Positions 17,856 through 26,215 of a stretch of DNA of 64,000 bases are shown piece after piece. Every line of letters starts with the position of its first letter. Position 1 is the first letter of the stretch. The stretch is taken from NCBI GenBank assembly GCA_046328575.1, contig JAXLWI010000018.1, forward strand, positions 3,132 through 67,131, given 5' to 3'. The translations under genes were made by a program, and so were the position numbers. The stretch is from JAGOBP01 sp046328575. GTDB taxonomy: Bacteria > Chloroflexota > Anaerolineae > Fen-1058. Below the pieces are notes generated by a model that was given only the letters and a program-made list of their open reading frames with translations, made no database searches and had not been told where the DNA came from.

Positions 17856-19814
17856 TTGGTGCGTTATCCCGCTCGCTGGTGGGCGCTAATCCTGACCCTG
17901 GCTGTCGTGATGATCTACGGATCGTCACTGACCTATCCCTTCTTTTGGGTCGATCCGATCGACATCGGGTTGGCTGGCTCGCGCTCCATCCCGACGATCT
18001 TCACCACTTCACAAGGCTACCTTTACTATCGACCTTTTGCCTTTGTGGCGTGGAAGTTGCTTTTCGCGCTCGATGGGCGCTTCAATCCATTTACGTTTCA
18101 TCTCGTTCACGTCCTGACGCACCTCATCAACACCTGGTTGATCTTTGCCCTGGCTCGACGGTTGTTTCGAGGCCGATCGGTGCTGCTGGCCGGTCTGGCC
18201 GCGTTGCTCTTCGCCTGGTATCCCTTCAGCCATCAAACCGTGACGTGGGTGATCTCGCCACAGGTGCAGGCGTTGGCCTTTATGCTGAGTTCGGCGATCT
18301 TATATTACGATGGCCGTCTTCAAGGCAACCGGCGCAAATTGATCGGGTCGCTGATCCTGCTGGCGATGGCGTTGCCGTTTCAAGAGAACGCAGTTTCGTT
18401 TGGCTTTGTGATCGCGGCCTTGGAAATTTTCATTATCAGCCGCGACCGCCCTATGCCGACATCGGCAGATACACGCAAGTGGTGGCAGCACTTCAGCCGT
18501 TGGCCGCTGGCGCACGTAGGTCTGTGTCTGGCGTTTGCGGGGCTGTGGTTCATCATCCCTAAAGATCCTGAATCGGCCGTGGCCCGCTTCGAGCCGGCCG
18601 TGAGCTGGTATCTGCTGCAAGGGTTGATTTGGCCGGTAGCGGGTGCGATCGGCCCGTGGCGCGCGTGGTTTTCGGCGTTGAGCAATCCGGCCTGGCAGCC
18701 GTTGATTCTCGTCGCACCGATTACGTTGCTGTTCCTGCTCGCCGCCTTTCGTTATGCGCGCCGTCTAGCATGGCTGGCCTTTGGCCTGGTCTGGTACGTG
18801 GTGATGATTCTGCCGATCTGGGCCACGCGTGGGTTTGGTTACGTCGGTACTTCGCCGCGCATTTTGTATACCGCCGCTGGCGGCGCGATCATGATCTGGG
18901 TCGGTTTGTTGGCCATCGATTTCAAGTCGCCGCGCGTCGATCGCTGGTGGAAAACCGGACTGGTAGTGTTGAGTCTCGCCATCGGCCTGCAAAGCGCAGC
19001 CTTTCTGGGCGTGCGCAAAGCCCTGAACGATGCCACCCTGCCCGCGATCTGGGATGTTGTCCGCAGCGGTGAAACCGCAGGCAGTAGCGCGCACTTGTTG
19101 TACGTCAACGTGCCTGATCAGATTACGCCTTATTGGCGCGAGTTCCCGGTCGGTTTTTTCCGCGCGGTCTTGATGCCGGTCTCGGTCGATCTGGGTCAGT
19201 ATGCCGAACTGCAAACTGGTCAGCGTCCGCACACGACGTCGATCACTGTGCCCGCGTTGGCGCAACTTGAAGATTATCCTTATCAAGTGGATATGCGTGG
19301 CGCGGCAGTTGATCGATCGCAATTGGACACGACTATTCGATCAAGCGACGGTGTTTTTATCGGTGAGTATCATTCTGACGGGCAGGTGCGCGTGGTAGAT
19401 GTTGGCCGGGTGACTCAGGAGCGCGCACAATCACACCTGTCACTATTTGGTGAACGACTGGGTTTAGTGGCCGCCTCGATCGAACCACAAACCGATCGGG
19501 TGGTGTTGACGCTGACGTGGGATTGCATCGGTCAGTTCGATCCGCAGGAAACAATCTTCCTTCACGCGCTCGATGCGAATGGCCAACTCGCCGCGCAAGC
19601 CGATGGTGATCTGCTGCACGGCTTGTATCCACTAACGCAATGCCAACCGGGCGAACACGTCGTCGATGTTCGTTATCTCGCTCTGCCGTCGAGGACGGTC
19701 ACTTTGAAGATTGGCGTTTATAATCGGGCTACGAACGAACGGCTAGCGGCGATTGATGCCGCCGGTCAATCGATTGGCGATAACGCTTACTCAATCGGAC
19801 AAGTCGCACGATGA
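17856..19814 (+). CDS. polytopic membrane protein, glycosyltransferase-like, with C-terminal beta domain
   Basis: 652 residues from TTG 17856 (GTG 17859 is equally possible). About ten to twelve hydrophobic helices fill residues 1-390; the first periplasmic loop carries acidic residues (FFWVDPIDIG) as in GT-C glycosyltransferases, and HLVHVLTHLINTWLIFALARRLF is typical of lipid-sugar-dependent membrane transferases. Residues ~395-652 are outside the membrane and end in a beta-sandwich (VVLTLTWDCIG...IFLHALDANGQLAAQADG...LKIGVYN). Its stop overlaps the next start by 4 nt (ATGA), so the two are translationally coupled. Donor and acceptor are unknown; a role in cell-surface glycan or protein glycosylation is an inference. 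Confidence 0.7.
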   Translation: MVRYPARWWALILTLAVVMIYGSSLTYPFFWVDPIDIGLAGSRSIPTIFTTSQGYLYYRPFAFVAWKLLFALDGRFNPFTFHLVHVLTHLINTWLIFALARRLFRGRSVLLAGLAALLFAWYPFSHQTVTWVISPQVQALAFMLSSAILYYDGRLQGNRRKLIGSLILLAMALPFQENAVSFGFVIAALEIFIISRDRPMPTSADTRKWWQHFSRWPLAHVGLCLAFAGLWFIIPKDPESAVARFEPAVSWYLLQGLIWPVAGAIGPWRAWFSALSNPAWQPLILVAPITLLFLLAAFRYARRLAWLAFGLVWYVVMILPIWATRGFGYVGTSPRILYTAAGGAIMIWVGLLAIDFKSPRVDRWWKTGLVVLSLAIGLQSAAFLGVRKALNDATLPAIWDVVRSGETAGSSAHLLYVNVPDQITPYWREFPVGFFRAVLMPVSVDLGQYAELQTGQRPHTTSITVPALAQLEDYPYQVDMRGAAVDRSQLDTTIRSSDGVFIGEYHSDGQVRVVDVGRVTQERAQSHLSLFGERLGLVAASIEPQTDRVVLTLTWDCIGQFDPQETIFLHALDANGQLAAQADGDLLHGLYPLTQCQPGEHVVDVRYLALPSRTVTLKIGVYNRATNERLAAIDAAGQSIGDNAYSIGQVAR

Positions 19815-21934
19815 TTCGACTCAAATCTTATGCTGCGCGTTTTACGCAGACCCTAGCGTTCATCCTCCACCACGAGCTGCTGCCAGTAATCGGCGTGATG
19901 CTCATGGTGCGGTTGTTGGCGATCGTTACGCTGCGCGTGGGTGGCTATGTCGCCGAGACCGGGCCGGACAGTGCGTATCATTTTCAACTGGGTCGTTTGG
20001 CCGCTAGCGGCGCGTATCCGTTCATCGACTATTGGGTCGAATATCCGCCGGGGTTTACCTGGCTCAGTGTGCTGGCCTATAAAATCTCGGCGCTTCTGCC
20101 CAGCTGGATCGATCAACGTTTCTGGTTCAACCTCGTCCTGCATGGCCTGATCGCGCCGAGCGATGCGGCCAACGCCGTGCTGATCTACGCCCTCGCGAAA
20201 CGCCTGCATGGTCCGGCCGCTGCGATCAGAAGTGCGTGGTTGTATGCCACATTGTTTGTCCCGTTGTTCATCGTATTGGGTTGGTTCGAATCGCTGGCGT
20301 TGTTGGCTGTGCTGGCGGCGATCGGGTTGATCCTCGTCGATCGGCCGCGGCTGGCCGGGATCGCGATCGGGCTCGGCGTATTAGTGAAGCCTTACGTCGC
20401 CTTGGCCGGAGCCATCGGGCTAATTCGCTTCAGGCCGATCAGACGTTTGGCCACGTTCATCGCAGCTGGCGCGATCACACTGCTGGTGGCGCTCAGCCCG
20501 TTTCTGATCAAGAGCCCGCAGATGGTCGCTGCGCACGTCGAGACGTTGTTGACGCTGCCGGGGTGGTCTTCGCCATATGCGCTGATCGATGGCGTGATCA
20601 AGCATACTGATCCGGCTTTGAACGTGCGTTTTGATCCAGCGCTGGCGGGACAATCGTTGTTGACTACGGCCACGCGCGTGCCATGGGGGTGGATCACGCT
20701 CGGCTTTGCGATCGTTTATGGCGGCGTGATGATTCGATCTTTGCGGCGGTACACCATTCGATCGGCTATCGGGCTGGCCGGGTTTACGTTCGTCATGTAT
20801 TTGTTGTGGTCCAAAGGCTACAGTCCGCAGTGGAGCCTGTATTTGATGGCGTTCCTGTGTATTCTGATGCCGAACGCGGTGGGGACGCTGCTGTTGCTGA
20901 TCCTCGAGGCCTTGTACGTGATCGAGTGGCCGATTACGTTTATCCTGCTCAAAGCCGATGCCAGTTACCTGACCGCGCTGATCATCGTACGGCTGTTCGT
21001 GATGATCGGACTGGCACTGGTCTTTGCGGTGGAGATCTTCGTCGAGCCAGATGATCGGCGCCGACGTGGCCTTCAACGGGCGATCAGGGTTGGCGGAGTT
21101 GCCGCGCTTTTGGCAACGATCGGGCTGGCGATTGGTGGTTTGCCATTGTACGCCGCCCAGCGTTATCAAGCCGATTCAATGCATGAGGCTGTGACTTTGA
21201 TCCAGTCGAACTCTACGCCTGAGCGTGCCAACGTGCTGTTCGATCAGGTCGATAGTTATGAGCGGCTGGCGGCATTTCTACCGGGTTGGACAACTGAAGC
21301 CGCACTTTTGCTCGACGGTCCGGCGGCCAACTGGAGTGCACAGGAATTGCAGCGCTTCAGTACCGAGCGCGACGAACTGTGGTACGTGCTAGACTTTGGG
21401 GCGACTGGTAAGAAAGATCAACGCCTCAACATCGATCGCACGTTGAGTGCCTCACTGTGCAAAGTCAGCACGCAATTTGCTGGGTCTGCGCAAGTGTCAC
21501 ACTATATATACGCTGAGCCACTCGAAGCGCTGACGATCTCGGCCGTTTTTGATGACGCCGTCAACTTGACAGGTGCTCGCATCAACGGCACGACTTTACC
21601 TGCGAGTGAGCCGCTGTGTGTGGAGTTGCAATGGCAGGCTGTGCAGACACCGTCGGCCGATGCGACCGTGTTCATTCACGTGCTGAACGCCAGTGGTCAG
21701 GTCGTTGCGCAATCCGATCTGCCGCCGGTGGGCGGCTTTGCGCCGCTAAGCAGTTGGCCGTCCAATCAACTTATCAGCGATCGGCATGGTGTGATCCTGC
21801 CGGCGACCTTGCCCGCTGGGATGTATCAGGTCGTTGTCGGTTTGTATCGCGCCGATGGCACGCGGCTCACGACGACATCAACGGGCAGCCCGGAACCCGA
21901 TTCAGTGTTGTTGACGAGTATTGAAATTCAGTGA
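19811..21934 (+). CDS. polytopic membrane glycosyltransferase-like protein (GT87-like) with C-terminal beta domain
   Basis: 707 residues. The N-terminal half has about ten helices. The loop after helix 1 reads GPDSAYHFQLGRLAASGAYPFIDYWVEYPPGFTW, whose acidic residues and Y-P-F-x-D-Y / E-Y-P-P-G pattern are typical of GT87 (mannosyltransferase-like) and other GT-C enzymes; LIYALAKRLHGPAAAIRSAWLYA follows. Residues ~560-707 form the same beta-sandwich as its neighbour (LCVELQWQAV...ATVFIHVLNASGQVVAQSDLPPVGG...YQVVVGLYRADGTRL). It starts within the stop of the upstream gene. I infer both work on one surface glycan. Confidence 0.75.
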   Translation: MIRLKSYAARFTQTLAFILHHELLPVIGVMLMVRLLAIVTLRVGGYVAETGPDSAYHFQLGRLAASGAYPFIDYWVEYPPGFTWLSVLAYKISALLPSWIDQRFWFNLVLHGLIAPSDAANAVLIYALAKRLHGPAAAIRSAWLYATLFVPLFIVLGWFESLALLAVLAAIGLILVDRPRLAGIAIGLGVLVKPYVALAGAIGLIRFRPIRRLATFIAAGAITLLVALSPFLIKSPQMVAAHVETLLTLPGWSSPYALIDGVIKHTDPALNVRFDPALAGQSLLTTATRVPWGWITLGFAIVYGGVMIRSLRRYTIRSAIGLAGFTFVMYLLWSKGYSPQWSLYLMAFLCILMPNAVGTLLLLILEALYVIEWPITFILLKADASYLTALIIVRLFVMIGLALVFAVEIFVEPDDRRRRGLQRAIRVGGVAALLATIGLAIGGLPLYAAQRYQADSMHEAVTLIQSNSTPERANVLFDQVDSYERLAAFLPGWTTEAALLLDGPAANWSAQELQRFSTERDELWYVLDFGATGKKDQRLNIDRTLSASLCKVSTQFAGSAQVSHYIYAEPLEALTISAVFDDAVNLTGARINGTTLPASEPLCVELQWQAVQTPSADATVFIHVLNASGQVVAQSDLPPVGGFAPLSSWPSNQLISDRHGVILPATLPAGMYQVVVGLYRADGTRLTTTSTGSPEPDSVLLTSIEIQ

Positions 21935-21975
21935 TTTGAGGCTGAGTTCACTCAACAGTTTTAGTCCATGAAATG

Positions 21976-22010
21976 ACCCGGGCGACTTTCAACAAGTCGC
22001 CCGGGTTTTG
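21976..22010. terminator. terminator between glycosyltransferase pair and methyltransferase operon
   Basis: A perfect 13-bp stem, ACCCGGGCGACTT at 21976-21988 and complement at 21993-22005, with a 4-nt loop and a TTTTG tail, sits between convergent transcription units. Confidence 0.85.
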
Positions 22011-22046
22011 GTGAGTGAGTTTAGTTGCTTGATAATCCACTGAGAG

Positions 22047-22787
22047 TCACGTTTTCTCAATTACCAGGAAGTGCGATAGACCAAAGAGCCGCAGCGGTGT
22101 GCGCTCGAAAGTGTAGGTGATGGCGCGCAGGGTTTTACCCAATGCTGGTCGCCGCGCGACGATATTATCGTAGCCGGGATAAATCTGCGTGTGAGTCACA
22201 ATGCGGGCATGCGGATCGTCAAACAGCCGCCGGATACCGCGACCAGTGTAGGCGCGCACGTGCGGCGCAAATTTGTTGCGTAAGGGATCGGGCAGGTAGT
22301 TGATTAGCGGCGTGTTGCCAAAGTGATATTGACCGCGCCAGTAGTGACCGTGCGTCTCAAAGGGATACAGGCGATTGGGGCAAAATAGAATCACACGACC
22401 GCCGGGCCGCAGCACGCGCAGCATCTCTCGCGCCGCAAATCGATCGTTGCTCACATGCTCGATCACTTCGTGCGACAACACCGCGTCAAACGTGCCGCTC
22501 GGATACGGGAGATATTCGCCTGCAGCTATATGCAGTTGATCGAGACCGGCTTGCGTGCCTTCGACGACGCGTTCGTAGTCGATGTCGAGGCCGATCGCGT
22601 TGTAACCTAGCTCGTCGAGGTGGCGCACGTACATGCCTACGCCGCAGCCATCGACCAGAATGCGCCGCGTATCAATCGGCAGCGCGCTGACGATCATATC
22701 AAGGCGGCGATGTTGACCAAAGCGCCACACGTGTGACGGCTCGCCGCGCAGTGCGGCTTTATCGAGGTCTTGAACTCTTGCGCTCAC
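22047..22787 (-). CDS. class I SAM-dependent methyltransferase
   Basis: 246 residues from GTG 22787, which overlaps the upstream stop as GTGA. Motif I is ILVDGCGVGMYVRHL (G-x-G-x-G), followed by AIGLDIDYERV, motif II FDAVLSHEVIEHV and the late REMLRVLRPGGRVILFCPNRLYPFETHGHYW. The E-V-I-E-H-V plus the P-N-R-x-Y-P-F-E-T-H block resembles methyltransferase_11 proteins found in glycan and lipid-linked sugar clusters. It is the last gene of a tightly overlapping three-gene unit with a PPOX-fold protein and an epimerase. Substrate is unknown; a sugar or surface-lipid product is plausible from context. Confidence 0.85.
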   Translation of the reverse strand: MSARVQDLDKAALRGEPSHVWRFGQHRRLDMIVSALPIDTRRILVDGCGVGMYVRHLDELGYNAIGLDIDYERVVEGTQAGLDQLHIAAGEYLPYPSGTFDAVLSHEVIEHVSNDRFAAREMLRVLRPGGRVILFCPNRLYPFETHGHYWRGQYHFGNTPLINYLPDPLRNKFAPHVRAYTGRGIRRLFDDPHARIVTHTQIYPGYDNIVARRPALGKTLRAITYTFERTPLRLFGLSHFLVIEKT

Positions 22788-23242
22788 GGCAGTTTGTACT
22801 CTTCTTGATGTCCGAAGTATTTGGAATTGTCGATTACGCGCAGCCAGTGCGGCGTTAGCACGTAGAACGCACTCCGCGCGATCTGATCGGTGAATTCCGC
22901 TGTGAAAGGAAACTTGTCGCGGAATAACGCCCACGCCCGATCGGTTTCGTCGGGATCGATCAGGCGCCGCGCTTGCCCTTCGATCTGCACGCCATGAATA
23001 TCGCGCCAATCCCACGTTTCGTTATGGATCGTCACGGCCACGCGGCTGACACGCTCCAGGTTTTGCGAGTGACGGCTCTTTTCGCCGGAGATCCAATAGA
23101 GGTTGAGCGCGTCATCGCTGACGAAAAAAACATTGGCCGCTTGCGGCCACGCTTCGCGATCGACTGTGGCCAGCGTCAGCGTAGTATGTTTCTTCAAGAA
23201 AGCAGCGACTTCGGCGCGAGCGGTATCTGTCAGGCGGGTCAT
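22784..23242 (-). CDS. pyridoxamine 5'-phosphate oxidase-fold (PPOX) flavin or F420-binding protein
   Basis: 152 residues. The split-barrel PPOX fold is recognised by the N-terminal VAAFLKKHTTLTLATVDREAWPQAANVFFVSDDALNLYWISGEKSRHSQNL and VAVTIHNETWDWRDIHGVQIEGQARRL, the strands that bind FMN or F420. The C-terminus (WLRVIDNSKYFGHQEEYKL) is typical of the small-enzyme group. Both ends overlap neighbours by 4 nt (ATGA upstream, GTGA downstream), so the three genes are expressed together, which is unusual company for this family. It may reduce or bind a cofactor-linked intermediate, but no specific reaction can be assigned. Confidence 0.85.
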   Translation of the reverse strand: MTRLTDTARAEVAAFLKKHTTLTLATVDREAWPQAANVFFVSDDALNLYWISGEKSRHSQNLERVSRVAVTIHNETWDWRDIHGVQIEGQARRLIDPDETDRAWALFRDKFPFTAEFTDQIARSAFYVLTPHWLRVIDNSKYFGHQEEYKLP

Positions 23243-24189
23243 GGCACACTCACTCGTTTAGTGTTTAGTTCGCGGAAGCGCGGATCGCGTTCGATGGTCA
23301 GGCGCAGGCCATCTTCCAGCGAGACACGCGGCACATAACCCAACAACGCCTGCGCTTTCCCGATATTAGCCCACAGGCGTTTGACGCCACCGCCCGCGTT
23401 GTTGCGCAGTGGATTGATCGGAAGGTGCGTGAAGCGACTGATGATCTCAACCAGTTGATCGATCGAGACCTCCGAGCCGCCGCCGATGTTGATCACTTCC
23501 CGATCGATGTTCCGCGCCGTCGCGGCCGCTTCCAACGCATCGATCACATCGTCCACATAAACGAAGTCGCGGGTCTGACGACCGTCGCCAAATGTGACCA
23601 ATGATCCACCTGTCAGCGCTTGCTTCAAGAATTGCGGAATGACGGGTGCGTGCGACGCAGGTAATTGTTGCCCAGGCCCGTAAGCATTGAAGATGCGCAA
23701 GATCACCGTTTCGATCTTCCACAGCGATCCGATGGTGCGCACGTAATGTTCGGCTGCTAGTTTGCTGACGGCGTACGGCGAGTCGGGGTTGGGGGCCAGG
23801 TCTTCGTGTACGGGTTGATGCGTCTGTGTGCCGTAAATTGCGCCGGACGATGCTAAGACGACACGCTTGACACCCGCATCGCGAATGGCTTCCATTACGG
23901 CCACGGTGCCGCCGACGTTGACGCTATTATACTCGCGCGGATACAGCACCGATTCGGGCACCGATACGCGCGCTGCCAGGTGATAGACACAGTCCATATC
24001 CTGAAGCAACGTCCACAATTTGGGCACATCGGCGACATCGCCCCGGGTGAAAAGAATGGACGGGTTCAAGCGACTGGGATCGCCAGTGGTGAGATCGTCG
24101 AGGACGCGGACCGTGTGCCCGGCATTCGCCAACCGATTGGCTAGTGTCGCGCCTAAAAAGCCTGCCCCGCCAGTTACTAAAAAGCGCAT
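23239..24189 (-). CDS. NAD-dependent epimerase/dehydratase (extended SDR)
   Basis: 316 residues, ATG 24189. N-terminal Rossmann loop MRFLVTGGAGFLGATLANRL, then LDDLTTGDPSRL, DVADVPKLWTLLQDMDCVYHLAARVSVPES, the catalytic YAVSK (Y-x3-K) in NPDSPYAVSKLAAEHY with upstream SSGAIYG, and NAYGPGQ, all as in UDP-glucose 4-epimerase-type enzymes. The C-terminal half binds the nucleotide sugar (FGDGRQTRDFVYVDDVIDAL). Together with the methyltransferase downstream it suggests synthesis of a modified sugar nucleotide. The exact sugar cannot be set from sequence. No good ribosome site precedes the ATG. Confidence 0.88.
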   Translation of the reverse strand: MRFLVTGGAGFLGATLANRLANAGHTVRVLDDLTTGDPSRLNPSILFTRGDVADVPKLWTLLQDMDCVYHLAARVSVPESVLYPREYNSVNVGGTVAVMEAIRDAGVKRVVLASSGAIYGTQTHQPVHEDLAPNPDSPYAVSKLAAEHYVRTIGSLWKIETVILRIFNAYGPGQQLPASHAPVIPQFLKQALTGGSLVTFGDGRQTRDFVYVDDVIDALEAAATARNIDREVINIGGGSEVSIDQLVEIISRFTHLPINPLRNNAGGGVKRLWANIGKAQALLGYVPRVSLEDGLRLTIERDPRFRELNTKRVSVP

Positions 24190-24291
24190 AAGGAGTCCAT
24201 CACTTGCTTGATCAAAATCTTAAGGCACGGCGATTATAACATGGTTGAAACTCATTACACGGGTGAATGGTCGGCTGCAAATCGCCACGGG

Positions 24292-24297
24292 TATAAT
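24292..24297 (+). promoter_or_regulatory. -10 element (TATAAT) of the HEXXH membrane protein gene
   Basis: A consensus TATAAT lies 43 nt before the chosen ATG at 24341, in the 150-bp gap divergent from the epimerase operon. No clear -35 is present. Confidence 0.5.
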
Positions 24298-24340
24298 TGT
24301 CTTGCTCGGATCAAGTAAAGCGATAACCAAGGCATACAAC

Positions 24341-25714
24341 ATGCGACACAAGATTCGTCTCGGTGCACGGCGATTGGGCTTAGTAGCAAGTTACGGTATT
24401 TTCTTTGTAGCTGTGGCGCTGCTCATCGGCCAAGAGTACCCCGTGCCAGGTGCGTTCGAAACGAAAATTTCACGGGCCGTCGGCGCTCAGTTGTTTGATT
24501 TCGTTGAATGGACCCTCGACGCCTGGCGGGAGAAGGCCGCTCAGATCGCCGTGCCGCTCGATCGGTATTTATCCGATAATCAGCGTAGTAAATTTGTGCT
24601 GGACTTCATGCAGTTGATGCGCGACTACTGGCAGTATGAGTCGCAAGTCCGCCAGATCTACGCCAAAGAGAGCGCTGAAAACGCGGTAACTGCTTCGGCC
24701 GATTTGCGCGCGAAGCGCGATGTTGTTCGGGCCGAAATCGAACAGCGGCGGCCAACCGCCGAAGCGATCATTCAGCAGCAAATTTCGTCTGTGTTGATCG
24801 ACGAGGGCTTTGGTGTAGGCGGCGAGGTCTTTCCGCCTGTGGCCGTGCGGATCACGCCCCTGCCCTATATCCTAATCGTTTCGCCGCGCGACGAAATTCG
24901 GCGCGATCTCAGTGAAGGACTGGAGACCGGTCTGAACGTCGATCAAGCCGAAGCGCTCGAAACACGCGTATTAAGCGAGACGAACCGATCGGCGCTAGTG
25001 GTGCCGATCGGGGGGCTGGCTGACTATCCGGCGATGATCCTTGAATCGACTGAGTTGTTGTTTCTGCTGCAGACTTGTTCGCATGAATGGTCGCATCATT
25101 GGTTGTATCTGCGTCCGCTCGGTTACAGTTATCTCGCCGAAGATGCGCCGGATGTTCGCACCATCAACGAAACGGTCGCATCGGTCTTTGGCGACGAGAT
25201 CGGCTTGAAGGTGATGCGGCGTTTCTATTTAGATGAGTTAAAGCGTACGTTTCCGGATCTGGTTGAACCAAAGCCGCTGACTATTCCCACGCCGGAACCG
25301 CCGCAGCCACCGACCACTTCACCTAACCAGCAAGAGTTTAGCGTTAGTCGCGCTCTGCATGATACGCGTGTTCAGGTGGATAAAATGTTAGCGGAAGCCC
25401 GTGACTTGGAGAAAGCGGGTCAAACGGATCAGGCGCAGGCTAAGATTGTTGCAGCGGAAGACTACATGGAGCAACAGCGTCGCTACATCAACTCGCAAGG
25501 CTACGGCATCCGCAAATTGAACCAGGCGTACTTTGCTTTTTACGGCGCGTATGCCGATTCACCCGGCGCTGCTGGCAGCGATCCTGTCGGCCCGAACGTG
25601 ATCGCGTTGCGCGTCTACAGCCCAACGGTCCGCGAATTTATGGATCGAGTTTCCAGCGTATTGACGATTGAACGCTTACGGCAAGCGGTTGATGACTTGA
25701 AGCCGAAGTCGTGA
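24341..25714 (+). CDS. membrane-anchored protein with HEXXH metallopeptidase motif
   Basis: 457 residues from ATG 24341 (the frame is open further upstream but overlaps the promoter). One N-terminal membrane helix (~residues 13-29), then a helical region. H248-E249-x-x-H252 in QTCSHEWSHHWLYLRPLG is a zincin site, and E277 in NETVASVFGDEIG is a likely third ligand. A Pro/Thr linker (PTPEPPQPPTTSPNQ) leads to a charged helical C-terminal region with LEKAGQTDQAQAKIVAAEDYMEQQRRYIN. I do not recognise a named family. The active site would face outside the membrane. The gene is a single unit, convergent with the zinc-ribbon gene. Confidence 0.65.
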   Translation: MRHKIRLGARRLGLVASYGIFFVAVALLIGQEYPVPGAFETKISRAVGAQLFDFVEWTLDAWREKAAQIAVPLDRYLSDNQRSKFVLDFMQLMRDYWQYESQVRQIYAKESAENAVTASADLRAKRDVVRAEIEQRRPTAEAIIQQQISSVLIDEGFGVGGEVFPPVAVRITPLPYILIVSPRDEIRRDLSEGLETGLNVDQAEALETRVLSETNRSALVVPIGGLADYPAMILESTELLFLLQTCSHEWSHHWLYLRPLGYSYLAEDAPDVRTINETVASVFGDEIGLKVMRRFYLDELKRTFPDLVEPKPLTIPTPEPPQPPTTSPNQQEFSVSRALHDTRVQVDKMLAEARDLEKAGQTDQAQAKIVAAEDYMEQQRRYINSQGYGIRKLNQAYFAFYGAYADSPGAAGSDPVGPNVIALRVYSPTVREFMDRVSSVLTIERLRQAVDDLKPKS

Positions 25715-25715
25715 T

Positions 25716-26210
25716 CTAACCGTTGTTGGTTTTCACGGCCGATCCACACCACGGACAAACAGCACTCTCGGCATCGATCCATTTCACGGCGTCGGAGCGT
25801 AGCGCACCACCACACTTCTCGCACGTGTCGGGCAACGAGCGCGTTGGTAGTGATTGAGGTGCAAACACTACGTCGCAACGACCACAATAGTACAACTCGG
25901 TCCAATGTTGTAGTGAGACTTGCCACGCTGCATGGTCACGCGGATAGCGAGCGACTTTATCGCGCCAGTTTTGCCACAACACCAGCGGCATCGCCACCCA
26001 TCCGATGCCGGCTGTGAACAGACCAACCGCCAGCGTTAACAGGATTTCGTTTTGCGACAGATGGAATTTTTCCGGCGGGCGTTGAGGCTCAGTCGGTGGT
26101 TTCAAACGCGGCGCGAGGTTTGGATAAGCAGCGCTGTTGCCGAAGATAACGCTGACCTTCTCCACCCGATCGGTTTGGGCGCACTTAAAGCAAGCCGGTT
26201 TTGCGGACAT
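25716..26210 (-). CDS. zinc-ribbon membrane protein of unknown function
   Basis: 164 residues from ATG 26210 (GTG 26225 would overlap the peptidase stop). An N-terminal CFKC pair, a single hydrophobic stretch (ILLTLAVGLFTAGIGWVAMPLVLW), then two more Cys pairs: YYCGRCDVVF and DTCEKCGGAL, and finally VCPWCGSAV. Such Cys4 ribbons bind zinc structurally. It follows the M20 peptidase by 5 nt, so the two are probably cotranscribed. No catalytic motif is seen and I do not assign a function. Confidence 0.6.
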   Translation of the reverse strand: MSAKPACFKCAQTDRVEKVSVIFGNSAAYPNLAPRLKPPTEPQRPPEKFHLSQNEILLTLAVGLFTAGIGWVAMPLVLWQNWRDKVARYPRDHAAWQVSLQHWTELYYCGRCDVVFAPQSLPTRSLPDTCEKCGGALRSDAVKWIDAESAVCPWCGSAVKTNNG

Positions 26211-26215
26211 CGCGC

